Positions 1 to 8,175 of a stretch of 64,000 nt of DNA are shown here, piece by piece (position 1 is the first letter of the stretch; each line of letters starts with the position of its first letter). The notes below the pieces were generated by a model. The model had not been told where the DNA came from. It made no database searches and saw only the letters and a program-made list of their open reading frames with translations. Source of the stretch: Metabacillus malikii (lineage in GTDB: Bacteria; Bacillota; Bacilli; Bacillales; Bacillaceae); contig NZ_JAUSUD010000020.1 in the NCBI RefSeq assembly GCF_030813355.1, positions 1-64,000 of the forward strand, given 5' to 3'. Both the position numbers and the translations under genes were made by a program.

Positions 1-54
1 TATTAGGCACGCCGCCAGCGTTCGTCCTGAGCCAGGATCAAACTCTCCAATAAA
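1..54 (-). rRNA. rrs: 16S ribosomal RNA, 5' end only
   Basis: Read on the minus strand, the segment begins TTTATTGGAGAGTTTGATCC and continues with the universally conserved 16S 5' region. The mature 5' end is at about position 54 and the gene continues off the left edge of the window. It faces away from the rest of the window, so the rRNA operon is divergent from the HNH gene. Confidence 0.97.
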
Positions 55-130
55 GTGTTTGATTGCTCAATTGTTTTGTGTACATATAATGTACGTTTGT
101 TGTTAATAAAAATTAACGTTGGCACGCTTG

Positions 131-154
131 GTTTTGTTTAGTTTTCAAAGAACA
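131..154 (-). promoter_or_regulatory. rrn leader antitermination (boxA-like) region
   Basis: On the minus strand this reads TGTTCTTTGAAAAC followed by TAAACAAAAC, the boxA-type leader sequence found upstream of Bacillus 16S genes. It lies between the promoters and the 16S start and is expected to recruit the antitermination machinery to the rRNA transcript. The assignment rests on family resemblance. Confidence 0.75.
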
Positions 155-219
155 TTTTTATTATTTTTGTTAATGTGTTAAGTGTTAAGTTTCAATGCCC
201 TGTTTAAGCGACGTTTAAC

Positions 220-248
220 ATCTTAACATCATAAGCCGATACTGTCAA
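220..248 (-). promoter_or_regulatory. rrn promoter P2
   Basis: A minus-strand sigma-A promoter: TTGACA (243-248), 17-bp spacer, TAAGAT (220-225). Just downstream is TAAACGTCGCT (207-217), which recurs at the same place relative to P1. It drives the 16S gene at the left edge. Confidence 0.75.
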
Positions 249-304
249 CAGTTAAATTAATTTACTCAAGAATTTTACTGTATCTCGTTTCAGCGACGTT
301 TATT

Positions 305-333
305 ATCATAACACCATCATATAATAGAGTCAA
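305..333 (-). promoter_or_regulatory. rrn promoter P1
   Basis: A minus-strand sigma-A promoter: TTGACT (328-333), 17-bp spacer, TATGAT (305-310). It lies 85 bp upstream of P2 and shares the initial transcribed sequence TAAACGTCGCT (292-302). Tandem promoters with shared start regions are usual for Bacillus rrn operons. Confidence 0.75.
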
Positions 334-497
334 CAGTAAATATCAATTTTTCAATTAATCATAATTCACTTTATCAAACTATTGATTTAAGTTGAAAACA
401 TATATGAATATTTCTCTTTTCAAGTACTATCTCCGTCTTACATTTTTAACTGATGATAGTAACATTAATTAAATTACATTTAAGGAGAGAACTCTTT

Positions 498-785
498 TTG
501 AATATTTGCGAACTCTGTAATCGTAACGACGTTGAAACAACAATTCATCATCTAGTCCCTAAAGAAATGGGTGGTACATTTGGACCTACTGCGACTCTTT
601 GCATTCCATGTCATAAGCAAATCCACGCTCTCTATACAAATGAAGAATTAGCGTCTCGCTTATCGACAGTCGAGTTATTAAAAGATGATGAGAATCTTTC
701 AAAATTTATTAAATGGATTAGAAAGCAGCCTCCTTCAAAATTAATGAAAATAAAAAAATCCAATGAAAGACGACAAAAAAGATGA
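498..785 (+). CDS. small HNH endonuclease-like protein
   Basis: About 95 residues. The start is placed at TTG 498 because AAGGAGAG (482-489) lies 8 bases upstream. The upstream ATG at 453 lacks a ribosome binding site. The N-terminus has CELC, then HHLVPKE, then CIPCHKQIH. This is the Cys-pair plus histidine arrangement of a zinc-stabilised HNH nuclease fold. The C-terminus is lysine- and arginine-rich and probably contacts nucleic acid. It is transcribed divergently from the rRNA operon and stands alone. Nuclease activity is inferred from the fold; no specific substrate can be stated. Confidence 0.75.
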   Translation: MNICELCNRNDVETTIHHLVPKEMGGTFGPTATLCIPCHKQIHALYTNEELASRLSTVELLKDDENLSKFIKWIRKQPPSKLMKIKKSNERRQKR

Positions 786-998
786 GTTTTCATCTGATTG
801 TTTTTAAGCTTAGAAACGTCAAATGATTTACTAAACAAACAGTTAAAGGCAAAACCTTTAATCTCTATACCCTAATGGCTTCTAACCACTTCTCCTATTA
901 AATTGCTTGAATATTTTAAATATTTTATCTAGAATTTACCTTATAAGCATTCTAATCATACTGCTTAGTTTTATATAGATAGGAGAGCGAACGAATAT

Positions 999-2183
999 AT
1001 GTATAGTCATTTTATGAAGGATTTAGAGGACCATTATGAAGAAATGGTGGATATTCGTCGTTATTTACATATGAATCCCGAAGTTTCTTTTCAAGAAGTA
1101 AATACAGCAAAGTACATCACTCAGTTCTATGAACGAATAGGAATAGAAGTACGTTCAAACGTAGGTGGTAATGGTGTAGTTGCAAAAATTTCAGGTGAAA
1201 AGCAAGGACCTACTGTTGCTTTGCGAGCCGACTTTGATGCACTACCGATACAAGATGAAAAAGAAGTTCCATATAAATCTAGAGTTTCTGGTGTCATGCA
1301 CGCTTGCGGTCATGACGGACATACAGCTACTTTACTTGTGTTAGCGAAAGTATTAAACAAACATCGTAATTTACTGCATGGGAATATCGTCCTTATACAT
1401 CAGCATGCTGAAGAATACGCACCTGGAGGGGCATATTCCATGATACAAGACGGCTGTCTTGATGGAGTAGACATTATTTTCGGTACACACCTTTGGGCAA
1501 CAGAGCCCGTTGGAAAAATTCAGTATAAAGTTGGACCTTTCATGGCTGCTGCAGACAGATTTGAAATAACGATAAACGGCAAAGGTGGTCATGGTGCTCA
1601 ACCACATAAAACAAAAGATGCTATCGTCATTGGTTCACAAGTTGTAACCAATTTACAGCAAATTGTCAGCAGAAAGGTTGACCCCGTTCAATCTGCAGTC
1701 GTCACAGTCGGTTCATTCGTATCTGAAAATGCTTTTAATATCATTGCAGATTCAGCAACACTCATTGGAACTGCTCGGTCATTTGATGAAGAAGTTAGAT
1801 TACAAATAGAAGAAGACATAAAGAAGGTAGTAGAAGGAACATGTTTAATGTCAGATGCTACATATCATTATCAATATACAAGGGGTTATCCAGCTGTTGT
1901 GAACCACGCTGATGAAACATACCTTTTAAAACAAATTGCCGAGAAAATCCCTGAGGTGAATGTCGTTGAGGAAAGTCCTCTACAAATGGGTGGTGAAGAT
2001 TTTTCATATTATTTAAAGCGCGTAAATGGTACGTTCTTTTTTACCGGTGCGATGCCCGAAGATTCAAATCGAGCATTTCCACATCATCATCCAAAATTTG
2101 ATATAAACGAGCGAGCATTGCTCATTGCTGCAAAAACGTTAGGAATGGCAGCTATTCAATATCAATTAGAGAATGTAAATTAA
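999..2183 (+). CDS. yhaA: M20-family amidohydrolase (N-acyl-amino-acid hydrolase type), YhaA-like
   Basis: A 394-residue cytosolic zinc metallohydrolase of the M20D/AmhX-HipO type. The metal-binding segment HACGHDGH is at residues 101-108. It is followed by LIHQHAEE (catalytic Glu and metal ligand), GTHLW, and a C-terminal MGGEDFSYYL ligand region. Members cleave N-acyl or peptide bonds of amino-acid conjugates; the substrate here is unknown. AGGAGAG (about 982-988) precedes the ATG. The position next to ecsC in convergent orientation matches yhaA of B. subtilis, which supports the name. Full length for the family. Confidence 0.85.
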   Translation: MYSHFMKDLEDHYEEMVDIRRYLHMNPEVSFQEVNTAKYITQFYERIGIEVRSNVGGNGVVAKISGEKQGPTVALRADFDALPIQDEKEVPYKSRVSGVMHACGHDGHTATLLVLAKVLNKHRNLLHGNIVLIHQHAEEYAPGGAYSMIQDGCLDGVDIIFGTHLWATEPVGKIQYKVGPFMAAADRFEITINGKGGHGAQPHKTKDAIVIGSQVVTNLQQIVSRKVDPVQSAVVTVGSFVSENAFNIIADSATLIGTARSFDEEVRLQIEEDIKKVVEGTCLMSDATYHYQYTRGYPAVVNHADETYLLKQIAEKIPEVNVVEESPLQMGGEDFSYYLKRVNGTFFFTGAMPEDSNRAFPHHHPKFDINERALLIAAKTLGMAAIQYQLENVN

Positions 2184-2318
2184 CACGCACTTGCATTTTT
2201 AAGTGGCAAGGTAGCGCTAAGCCTATAATTTTGGCCAAAGCACCTCATGCTTCCAAACAATGTACCATGCTGGAGGAGCCTTACACTCAGGCTCGACATG
2301 ATAGAATACCAATAAAAT

Positions 2319-2361
2319 AACCCCCTAGTAAAGAAACAATTTTCAACTTTACCAGGGGGTT
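2319..2361 (+). terminator. terminator after yhaA, convergent with ecsC
   Basis: Arms AACCCCCTAGTAAAG (2319-2333) and CTTTACCAGGGGGTT (2347-2361) form a 15-bp stem with one wobble pair around a 13-nt loop. The minus strand continues into a T-rich run, so it may serve both yhaA and ecsC. The rest of 2184-2489 shows no gene. Confidence 0.7.
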
Positions 2362-2489
2362 AATGTCTTTCAAATTCTCATATAAATTAGGTCGTTTCGA
2401 GTAAATGTCAGCTACAAATTGTTTTCTTCAATAAGTTACCAAACTTCCCTTCATAACCTACGACGCAGAGCTCCATAGCGTTATAGCAA

Positions 2490-3194
2490 TTACTTTAACA
2501 TTCGTAATCGATAACAATTCATCGCACATTCTCCAAGATGTTGAACTAAATTGTAGTTTGCTACTCCTCCAACAACAGCACCAATACCTGGCAAGACCTG
2601 AAGTAATTTAACGAGGTCTATATAATCCCGATATTCTTGTTGAAATATTCGCCAATCAACATCCTCTATACTTTGATTATTTTCTTCCCAATTTTCAATG
2701 AGATTCAATGTTTGAGCTTTATATGTTTCACTAGAAAAAGCAAGTTGAAAGATATAAAGTAAAAACAACCTTTCCTTTTCTTCCTTAGTGTTATATCCAT
2801 ATATGCTTGCTACTTCATATAAAAACTTCATTTTTATACTAAGAAATAACGGGAAATCTGCCATCCCTAAAAGTATGCCACCTGCTCCGGTTGATGCTCC
2901 TTCAATCGCAGCCGTTTTTTTATACGTTTCAATTGTATTCAATACTAGTTTTTCACGTTCTTCAAAAGTGAGTGCATTCACATTTTTCGCTGTTGTTGTA
3001 ATGTTTGAACCAATTATCGTAGCTTGAACCATCTTTTTGATAGCTTCTGTAATAGCATAATGAATCTTTTCAGGTATGAGTTGATTTATTTTCCCTTGGA
3101 CTTTCTTAGAAGAGCGTTCAAACATTGATGGCTTTTTTAAAAGTTTTTGCTTCCATATTCTTGCCTCTTCTGCCTTTTCTAGTTCATAGCCCAT
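2490..3194 (-). CDS. ecsC: EcsC family protein
   Basis: A 234-residue protein with a charged N-terminus and two glycine/alanine-rich hydrophobic stretches, at about residues 95-115 (GASTGAGGILLGMADFPLFL) and 195-215 (LPGIGAVVGGVANYNLV). These are typical of the EcsC family and suggest peripheral or membrane association. It is the last gene of ecsABC, 3 bases after ecsB. In B. subtilis EcsA and EcsB have the clear phenotypes and EcsC has no defined biochemical role. Length matches the family. Confidence 0.88.
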   Translation of the reverse strand: MGYELEKAEEARIWKQKLLKKPSMFERSSKKVQGKINQLIPEKIHYAITEAIKKMVQATIIGSNITTTAKNVNALTFEEREKLVLNTIETYKKTAAIEGASTGAGGILLGMADFPLFLSIKMKFLYEVASIYGYNTKEEKERLFLLYIFQLAFSSETYKAQTLNLIENWEENNQSIEDVDWRIFQQEYRDYIDLVKLLQVLPGIGAVVGGVANYNLVQHLGECAMNCYRLRMLK

Positions 3195-3197
3195 TCT

Positions 3198-4421
3198 TTA
3201 CACCCTTTTCTCACTACTTAATCGAGATTTCATGTACCCATAAACAAAAACTGTGATAAACACAATACTAATCCCTAATGTAAGAGCTGTCGTAACAACA
3301 TGTCCTTTCAACAATATAACGATTAGGTATACGAAGAGTTGTCCGAGTAAAACTTTATAAATGATTTGTAAAAAGCTACTTAGTTTTCTACTTTCAGCTT
3401 TTGGATAAAGGGATGGTAGTTCTATTAAGTCGTAATGCTTATATAAACTCATAATTTGTATTCCTGTTAGGAAGGAAAGTAAAATAACGACTAAACTATT
3501 TCCGATTAATTCATTATTAATTACGTATAAAACTACCGCACCAATAATAGTGAGTCTCATAACGATTCCGCTATAATCACCTGAACGAAGGAACGCACGG
3601 ATAAATAAATAGTCGAAAATATTTTCCTGATTATATTTCACTTGCTTCAATAACCAATCTAAGTATTGTCTCCGCTTTGCACGCTTCTTCAATTTTGGTA
3701 CGTCTGTAAATAAATTTGCTATTTTATAGAACGATTGCTTTCTTGCATCCTCTTTTTTAATAAGTTGATCCCATTTCATCGCTCTAGCTCTAACTTGTTT
3801 AGAAAAGTAGACTTCATATAGAAACATGACGACAATGAGGACGATTGAATACATATACTCATCTGAAAAGGCAAAAAATATCGTACAGAGACTTACTACG
3901 AATCGAACAAACAAATCAACCAACCTTGTACTAGACTCTGAATAAAACTCCATCTTCCAACTCATTCGTAAATTCCAATACTTAATTAGCAATATAAATA
4001 GAAGGCAAATTAACAAATCGCCCCCATTTGCAGGAGTCACAGCAAAATATAATGGAGAAAAAACGATGATTAATACAACAAGAACAAAACATTGTGTAAT
4101 AAAGCTATAGATGAACGCTTTTTTGAAATATGCTTTTAGCTTATGCTCCATAGGGATTAAAAACACAATATCTGCTTCTTTTACGAGCGTTCGTACATTG
4201 GACGAAGCTACAATCAATGCAAACGTTAACGCCATTAAGTGAATAGCCGGGAAGTCTGACGGTACTGTTTTGAGCCATCCGGAATAAGCAACAGCTCCTC
4301 CAGCGGCTAGAAATATAAAAACAAACAGGAGATGGTCATTTAACATGTACTTTAAATATGACCTTGTCTCATTAATATGATGATTTAACCTCGTCTTCCA
4401 AATCTCATCAATGCTCTTCAT
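3198..4421 (-). CDS. ecsB: ABC transporter permease EcsB
   Basis: A 407-residue membrane protein with several hydrophobic segments: about residues 28-48, 55-75, 105-150, 165-205, and four more after residue 285. It is the permease partner of EcsA. In B. subtilis the EcsAB exporter is needed for normal secretion, competence and RasP-dependent intramembrane proteolysis, though its cargo is uncertain. The start ATG overlaps the end of ecsA by 14 bases, which implies translational coupling. Confidence 0.9.
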   Translation of the reverse strand: MKSIDEIWKTRLNHHINETRSYLKYMLNDHLLFVFIFLAAGGAVAYSGWLKTVPSDFPAIHLMALTFALIVASSNVRTLVKEADIVFLIPMEHKLKAYFKKAFIYSFITQCFVLVVLIIVFSPLYFAVTPANGGDLLICLLFILLIKYWNLRMSWKMEFYSESSTRLVDLFVRFVVSLCTIFFAFSDEYMYSIVLIVVMFLYEVYFSKQVRARAMKWDQLIKKEDARKQSFYKIANLFTDVPKLKKRAKRRQYLDWLLKQVKYNQENIFDYLFIRAFLRSGDYSGIVMRLTIIGAVVLYVINNELIGNSLVVILLSFLTGIQIMSLYKHYDLIELPSLYPKAESRKLSSFLQIIYKVLLGQLFVYLIVILLKGHVVTTALTLGISIVFITVFVYGYMKSRLSSEKRV

Positions 4422-5154
4422 CTTGCTCTTCCTTTGTTAACTGAATATAAAGATCATCAAGTGTTGCATCCATCATACCAAATTGCTCTCTTAATTGAAG
4501 TAATGTCCCTTTTGCTCGGACTTCCCCATTATGTAAAATAATAAAGGCATCACAATAACGTTCGGCTGTCGCAAGAATATGAGTAGACATCAGAATACCT
4601 GAACCTTGACTTTTCGCTTTTTCCATCATTTCAAGTAAAGAATTAATTGCGAGCGGGTCAAGTCCTACAAACGGTTCGTCTATAATATATAAGGATGGCT
4701 CGATTAAGAATGAACACATAATCATTACCTTTTGTTTCATACCTTTTGAAAAATGTGCAGGGAACCACTTTAACCGCTTCTCCATTCTAAATTCCTTTAA
4801 TAACGGATTCAACCTATTCTCAAAGGTAGACTTATCTAAACCATATGCCATCGCTGTTAATTCAAGATGTTCATATAATGTTAATTCTTCATAAAGTATC
4901 GGTGTTTCTGGTATAAAACTAAACTGTGAACGATAAGCAGCAGGGTCTTCTGAAAATAAATTATTGTTGATTCTAATTTCACCTTTATGCGGCTCCATTA
5001 AACCAATAATATGCTTTATTGAGGTACTTTTGCCTGCTCCATTTAATCCAATTAATCCAACAATTTCACCTTCGTTTACTTGAAAGGTAACATCTTTTAA
5101 AACAGGGTACCGTGTATATCCACCTGTAAGGTTATTCACTTGTAACAATGTCAT
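4408..5154 (-). CDS. ecsA: ABC transporter ATP-binding protein EcsA
   Basis: A 248-residue ABC ATPase with Walker A GLNGAGKST (36-44), Q-loop region FSFIPETP, signature FSKGMKQK and Walker B LYIIDEP followed by a D-loop GLDP. It energises EcsB. It is the first gene of the minus-strand ecs operon. A purine-rich Shine-Dalgarno sequence (AAAGGAGTTT in minus-strand reading) precedes the ATG. In B. subtilis ecs mutants are pleiotropic for exoprotein secretion and sporulation. All catalytic motifs are intact. Confidence 0.93.
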   Translation of the reverse strand: MTLLQVNNLTGGYTRYPVLKDVTFQVNEGEIVGLIGLNGAGKSTSIKHIIGLMEPHKGEIRINNNLFSEDPAAYRSQFSFIPETPILYEELTLYEHLELTAMAYGLDKSTFENRLNPLLKEFRMEKRLKWFPAHFSKGMKQKVMIMCSFLIEPSLYIIDEPFVGLDPLAINSLLEMMEKAKSQGSGILMSTHILATAERYCDAFIILHNGEVRAKGTLLQLREQFGMMDATLDDLYIQLTKEEQDEEH

Positions 5155-5372
5155 ACCTGGAAACTCCTTTTCTTTTTATCATATCATAAAGCAGAATAGT
5201 TGTATTTTTCCACCTATGTTTCATATAGAATTCTTTTTATTTTCTCTGCATAATCATCATCCATTCGGACATGATAATTAGTGAGGAAGGGATATCGAGT
5301 CAGACAACCTAGCTTGTCACAGACTTTCCTCATGAAGCTGGAAATTTAGTACCATTGCATTAAACACTTATT

Positions 5373-5529
5373 AAATGAGGTGTTGACGGGACGTATTTTT
5401 CTTTAATTAGACGCTTGTATACCATCATTTTATAAATGAGGTGTTTGTCAAAGATAAGTTCTCAGCATGTTAAGAAGATGTTAATCAACTTAACTAGGGG
5501 ATGATTGCTTTGGACCATGGTATTGACAC
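5373..5529 (+). repeat. tandem duplication unit 1 (ecsA-hit region)
   Basis: About 157 bp, similar along its length to 5619-5777, giving a 246-bp period. It holds two AAATGAGGTGTT motifs (5373, 5434), a hairpin ACC(A)TCATTT/AAATGAGGT, a stem GTTAAG/CTTAAC, and a 19-codon micro-ORF starting TTG after GAGGTG. Confidence 0.85.
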
Positions 5530-5618
5530 ATCAGATAGCATTTAATAAATGTTAAATGAGGTGTTTATCAAAGGTAATGAACCTTAACTCAAATCCAATG
5601 GTTTATAACACATTAGAC

Positions 5619-5777
5619 AAATGAGGTGTTGACAGGCCGTTATTTTCTGAAATAAACGTTCATGTATAACCATCATTTAGAAAATGAGGTGTTTGTCAAA
5701 GATAACTTCTCATTATGTTAAGAAGATGTTGATCAACTTAACTAGGGGATGATTGCTTTGAACAATGGTAATAGCAC
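5619..5777 (+). repeat. tandem duplication unit 2 (ecsA-hit region)
   Basis: Second copy of the 157-bp unit, with AAATGAGGTGTT at 5619 and 5682. A fifth motif at 5554 lies between the units. Stems GTTAAG/CTTAAC and TCATTT/AAATGA persist, and CGTTATTT/AAATAAACG adds another. Most changes fall in loops or in third codon positions of the micro-ORF. Confidence 0.85.
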
Positions 5778-5832
5778 AGAAAAGTGTTTATAAAAATATC
5801 TTTCCACGCTTTTGAGTAGTTCCCTTCTTTAG

Positions 5833-5867
5833 GAACAGGGTGACATCCACATCACCCTGTTCTTTTT
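5833..5867 (+). terminator. intrinsic terminator upstream of hit
   Basis: GAACAGGGTGA (5833-5843) pairs with TCACCCTGTTC (5852-5862) and is followed by TTTTT. The T-tract is only on the plus strand, so it terminates plus-strand transcription arriving from the repeat region, not ecsA. Confidence 0.85.
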
Positions 5868-5996
5868 GTGTCATTAGATAATCTTATGGTAAAATACGGC
5901 TATAGCTAGTCCTTTTCAACAGAATAGCATAAACCCTTTACAAATAATGTTGAAATTTAGTACAAATAATATTTTTATGAAAGTGGTGTATTTCTA

Positions 5997-6422
5997 ATGA
6001 GCGATTGTATTTTTTGCAAAATTATTAATGGAGAAATTCCTAGTGCAAAAGTATATGAAGACGAACATGTTGTTGCATTTTTAGATATTAGTCAAGTCAC
6101 AAAAGGACATACGCTTGTTATACCAAAAGTACATAAAGAAAATGTTTACGATTTAACACCAGAAATTGCAGGAAAAGTTTTTGAGGTTGTTCCAAAAATA
6201 GCAAACTCTATCAAAAAACAATTCCAGCCAGAAGGTCTTAACCTTTTAAATAATAATGGGAAAATTGCTGGGCAAACAGTATTCCATTACCACCTGCATT
6301 TAATTCCTAGATACGGAAAAGGTGATGGCTTTGGAGCTGTTTGGAAGTCCCATGCTGACCAATATACAACTGAACAATTACAAGAAATAGCAAAAACGAT
6401 TGAAGATGGTATTACTAATTAA
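5997..6422 (+). CDS. hit: HIT-family nucleotide hydrolase/transferase
   Basis: A 141-residue cytosolic protein of the histidine triad family, related to Hint nucleoside phosphoramidases. The triad HYHLHLIP is at residues 97-104. A CxxC pair (CIFC, 4-7) probably binds structural zinc. The gene lies divergent from ecsA, as in B. subtilis. TGGTAAAAT at about 5887-5895 could be an extended -10 element just after the upstream terminator. Full length, with the catalytic histidine present. Confidence 0.92.
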   Translation: MSDCIFCKIINGEIPSAKVYEDEHVVAFLDISQVTKGHTLVIPKVHKENVYDLTPEIAGKVFEVVPKIANSIKKQFQPEGLNLLNNNGKIAGQTVFHYHLHLIPRYGKGDGFGAVWKSHADQYTTEQLQEIAKTIEDGITN

Positions 6423-6500
6423 TTTGCAAACAAATAATTATGTGTGCCTGACTTCTAATGAATAGAGAGTCAAAAGCTAATCTTAGTGTATTCTTTTACT

Positions 6501-6560
6501 AGGCTGTTTTCTAAAAGTTTTCGTTTTATGTAAAAAGCAACAACGTTTACGAAAACAGCC
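6501..6560 (+). terminator. hairpin after hit containing a family C repeat
   Basis: AGGCTGTTTTC (6501-6511) pairs with GAAAACAGCC (6551-6560), followed by TTTTC. The loop is long (39 nt). The right arm is part of the dispersed 25-mer AGCAACAACGTTTACG... (6536-6560), so hit appears to use a repeat as its terminator. Confidence 0.55.
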
Positions 6561-6561
6561 T

Positions 6562-6966
6562 TTTCTTAATAACTGTCGTTTATTTCTTTTCACTATTTCT
6601 GAATACCCCCTCCCACTCACCTTCAATAGCAAAATTGTTAACGGACATCGTCGATCTGATTCTGCAGTTCACCCCCACATTGATTACTTAATAAAAACTA
6701 TAATAATGATAACTTAGCAAAGGTTGTTAACATTCTATATAACACAACAATACTGCAATGGATAAATAGTTAAAAACATATTATAAATGATAGCGTTTTC
6801 CGAATAAAACATTCACAAAGATGAAAATATTCAGTCTATATTTCCGTTAATTTTCATGTTAGGATATGAGTATTATTTTATAATTTTCATTTTCAACGTA
6901 CACCAATCACAATGAAGTGTCTGAGAATCACCTCTCGCTCTTCAACTATTAAAGGAGGCAATTATT
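6562..6966. other. serC upstream region
   Basis: Four hundred bases without a gene. The one weak signal is TGATAGCGTTTTCC (6788-6801), which matches the catabolite-response (cre) consensus at 12 of 14 positions. No T-box motif was seen. The serC ribosome binding site AAAGGAGGCA is at 6951-6960. Confidence 0.3.
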
Positions 6967-8046
6967 TTGCGAGCTTATAATTTTAATGCAGGTCCTGCAG
7001 CAATCCCATTAGAAGTACTAGAAAGAGCACAAAAAGAATTAGTTAACTTCAATAATACAGGTATGTCTGTTATGGAGCTTAGTCATAGAAGTAAAGACTA
7101 TGAAGATGTCCATAACCGTGCTAATGCCTTATTAAGAGAACTGCTTGGCATTCCAGACTCATACGAGGTATTATTTTTACAAGGTGGAGCAAGTCTACAA
7201 TTCTCAATGATACCGATGAATTTTCTTAAAGAAAATGAGACTGCTCATTACATATTAACCGGTTCTTGGTCTGAAAAAGCACTAAAAGAAGCGAAAGCTT
7301 TAGGAGAAACTAGAATCATTGCATCTAGTAAGGATTCTAATTATTCACATATCCCTACTGACTATTCACTAGATGGCATTGAAGATGGTGCATATTTACA
7401 CATTACATCTAACAATACAATCTACGGTACTCAGTGGCAAGACTACCCTACTAGTCCAATCCCTTTAATTGCCGATATGTCTAGTGATATTTTATGTAAA
7501 GAAATTGATGTCGAAAAGTTTTCAATGATATATGCTGGTGCACAAAAAAATCTTGGTCCATCCGGGGTTACTGTCGTTATTGCGAAGAAGGATTTCTTAG
7601 CACGTGCACAGTCCAATGTTCCAACGATATTAAAATACTCAACACATGCTGATAATAAGTCTTTATATAATACACCACCTACTTTCGCTATTTATATGTT
7701 ATCTCTTGTTCTAGAATGGGCAAAAGCACAAGGTGGCATTAAAGCTATTCAGAAAAACAATGAAGAAAAAGCAGGCTACATTTATGCAGCAATTGATGAT
7801 AGTGAAGGCTTTTACAAAGCACATGCAACTCAAGATAGTCGTTCATTAATGAATATTACATTTACGCTACCAAATGAAGAATTAACGAAAAAATTTCTTG
7901 CGGAAGCAAAGGAACGCCATTTTATCGGACTTGCAGGTCATCGTTCTGTTGGTGGTTGCCGTGCATCTACTTACAATGCAGTACCAAAAGAAGCATGTAT
8001 GGCACTTGCTGAATTTATGAATGAATTTAGAAATCAAAATAAATAA
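6967..8046 (+). CDS. serC: phosphoserine aminotransferase
   Basis: A 359-residue PLP enzyme converting 3-phosphohydroxypyruvate and glutamate to phosphoserine and 2-oxoglutarate in serine biosynthesis. The N-terminus NFNAGPAAIP and the PLP lysine K194 in GAQKNLGPSG are characteristic. C-terminal HRSVGGCRAS contributes to phosphate binding. The start is TTG at 6967, chosen because AAAGGAGGCA lies 6 bases before it. It sits between hit and trpP, as in the B. subtilis order. Confidence 0.95.
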   Translation: MRAYNFNAGPAAIPLEVLERAQKELVNFNNTGMSVMELSHRSKDYEDVHNRANALLRELLGIPDSYEVLFLQGGASLQFSMIPMNFLKENETAHYILTGSWSEKALKEAKALGETRIIASSKDSNYSHIPTDYSLDGIEDGAYLHITSNNTIYGTQWQDYPTSPIPLIADMSSDILCKEIDVEKFSMIYAGAQKNLGPSGVTVVIAKKDFLARAQSNVPTILKYSTHADNKSLYNTPPTFAIYMLSLVLEWAKAQGGIKAIQKNNEEKAGYIYAAIDDSEGFYKAHATQDSRSLMNITFTLPNEELTKKFLAEAKERHFIGLAGHRSVGGCRASTYNAVPKEACMALAEFMNEFRNQNK

Positions 8047-8149
8047 TTTTTTATTTTCAAAATATTCTATTCATTGTTTTAGTTTACTGATATAATAATA
8101 TTACTTCACTCGCAATAGGAAATGAGTTCACTATTGGGGTGGGAAATTT

Positions 8150-8173
8150 GAGCTTAGCCTGAGGAGAGATGAG
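8150..8173 (+). promoter_or_regulatory. TRAP-binding site over the trpP ribosome binding site
   Basis: The leader contains GAG-ct-TAG-cct-GAG-ga-GAG-at-GAG at 8150-8173, that is five (G/U)AG triplets spaced 2-3 nt, with further triplets at 8116, 8124 and 8192. The run covers the Shine-Dalgarno sequence and ends just before the ATG at 8176. This is the arrangement by which tryptophan-bound TRAP (MtrB) blocks translation of trpP in B. subtilis. Confidence 0.75.
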
Positions 8174-8175
8174 AA

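Larger units (their letters stand above)
5282..5867 (+). ncRNA. candidate structured non-coding RNA between ecsA and hit
   Basis: No protein of useful length is encoded, but structure is dense. A compound hairpin opens the stretch: TGAGGAA/TTCCTCA (5282-5288/5326-5332), GTC/GAC and GACAA/TTGTC. Its loop CCTAGC can pair with GCTGG at 5337-5341 as a pseudoknot. Five copies of AAATGAGGTGTT follow, each preceded by an imperfect complement. A plus-strand intrinsic terminator closes the block. I infer a plus-strand transcript of about 0.6 kb. No convincing promoter was identified. A leader with short peptides is the alternative. Confidence 0.4.

Noticed and set aside
6562-6966. T-box or other amino-acid riboswitch in the serC leader
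   Set aside because: No AGGGTGG-type T-box sequence and no terminator/antiterminator pair could be found.
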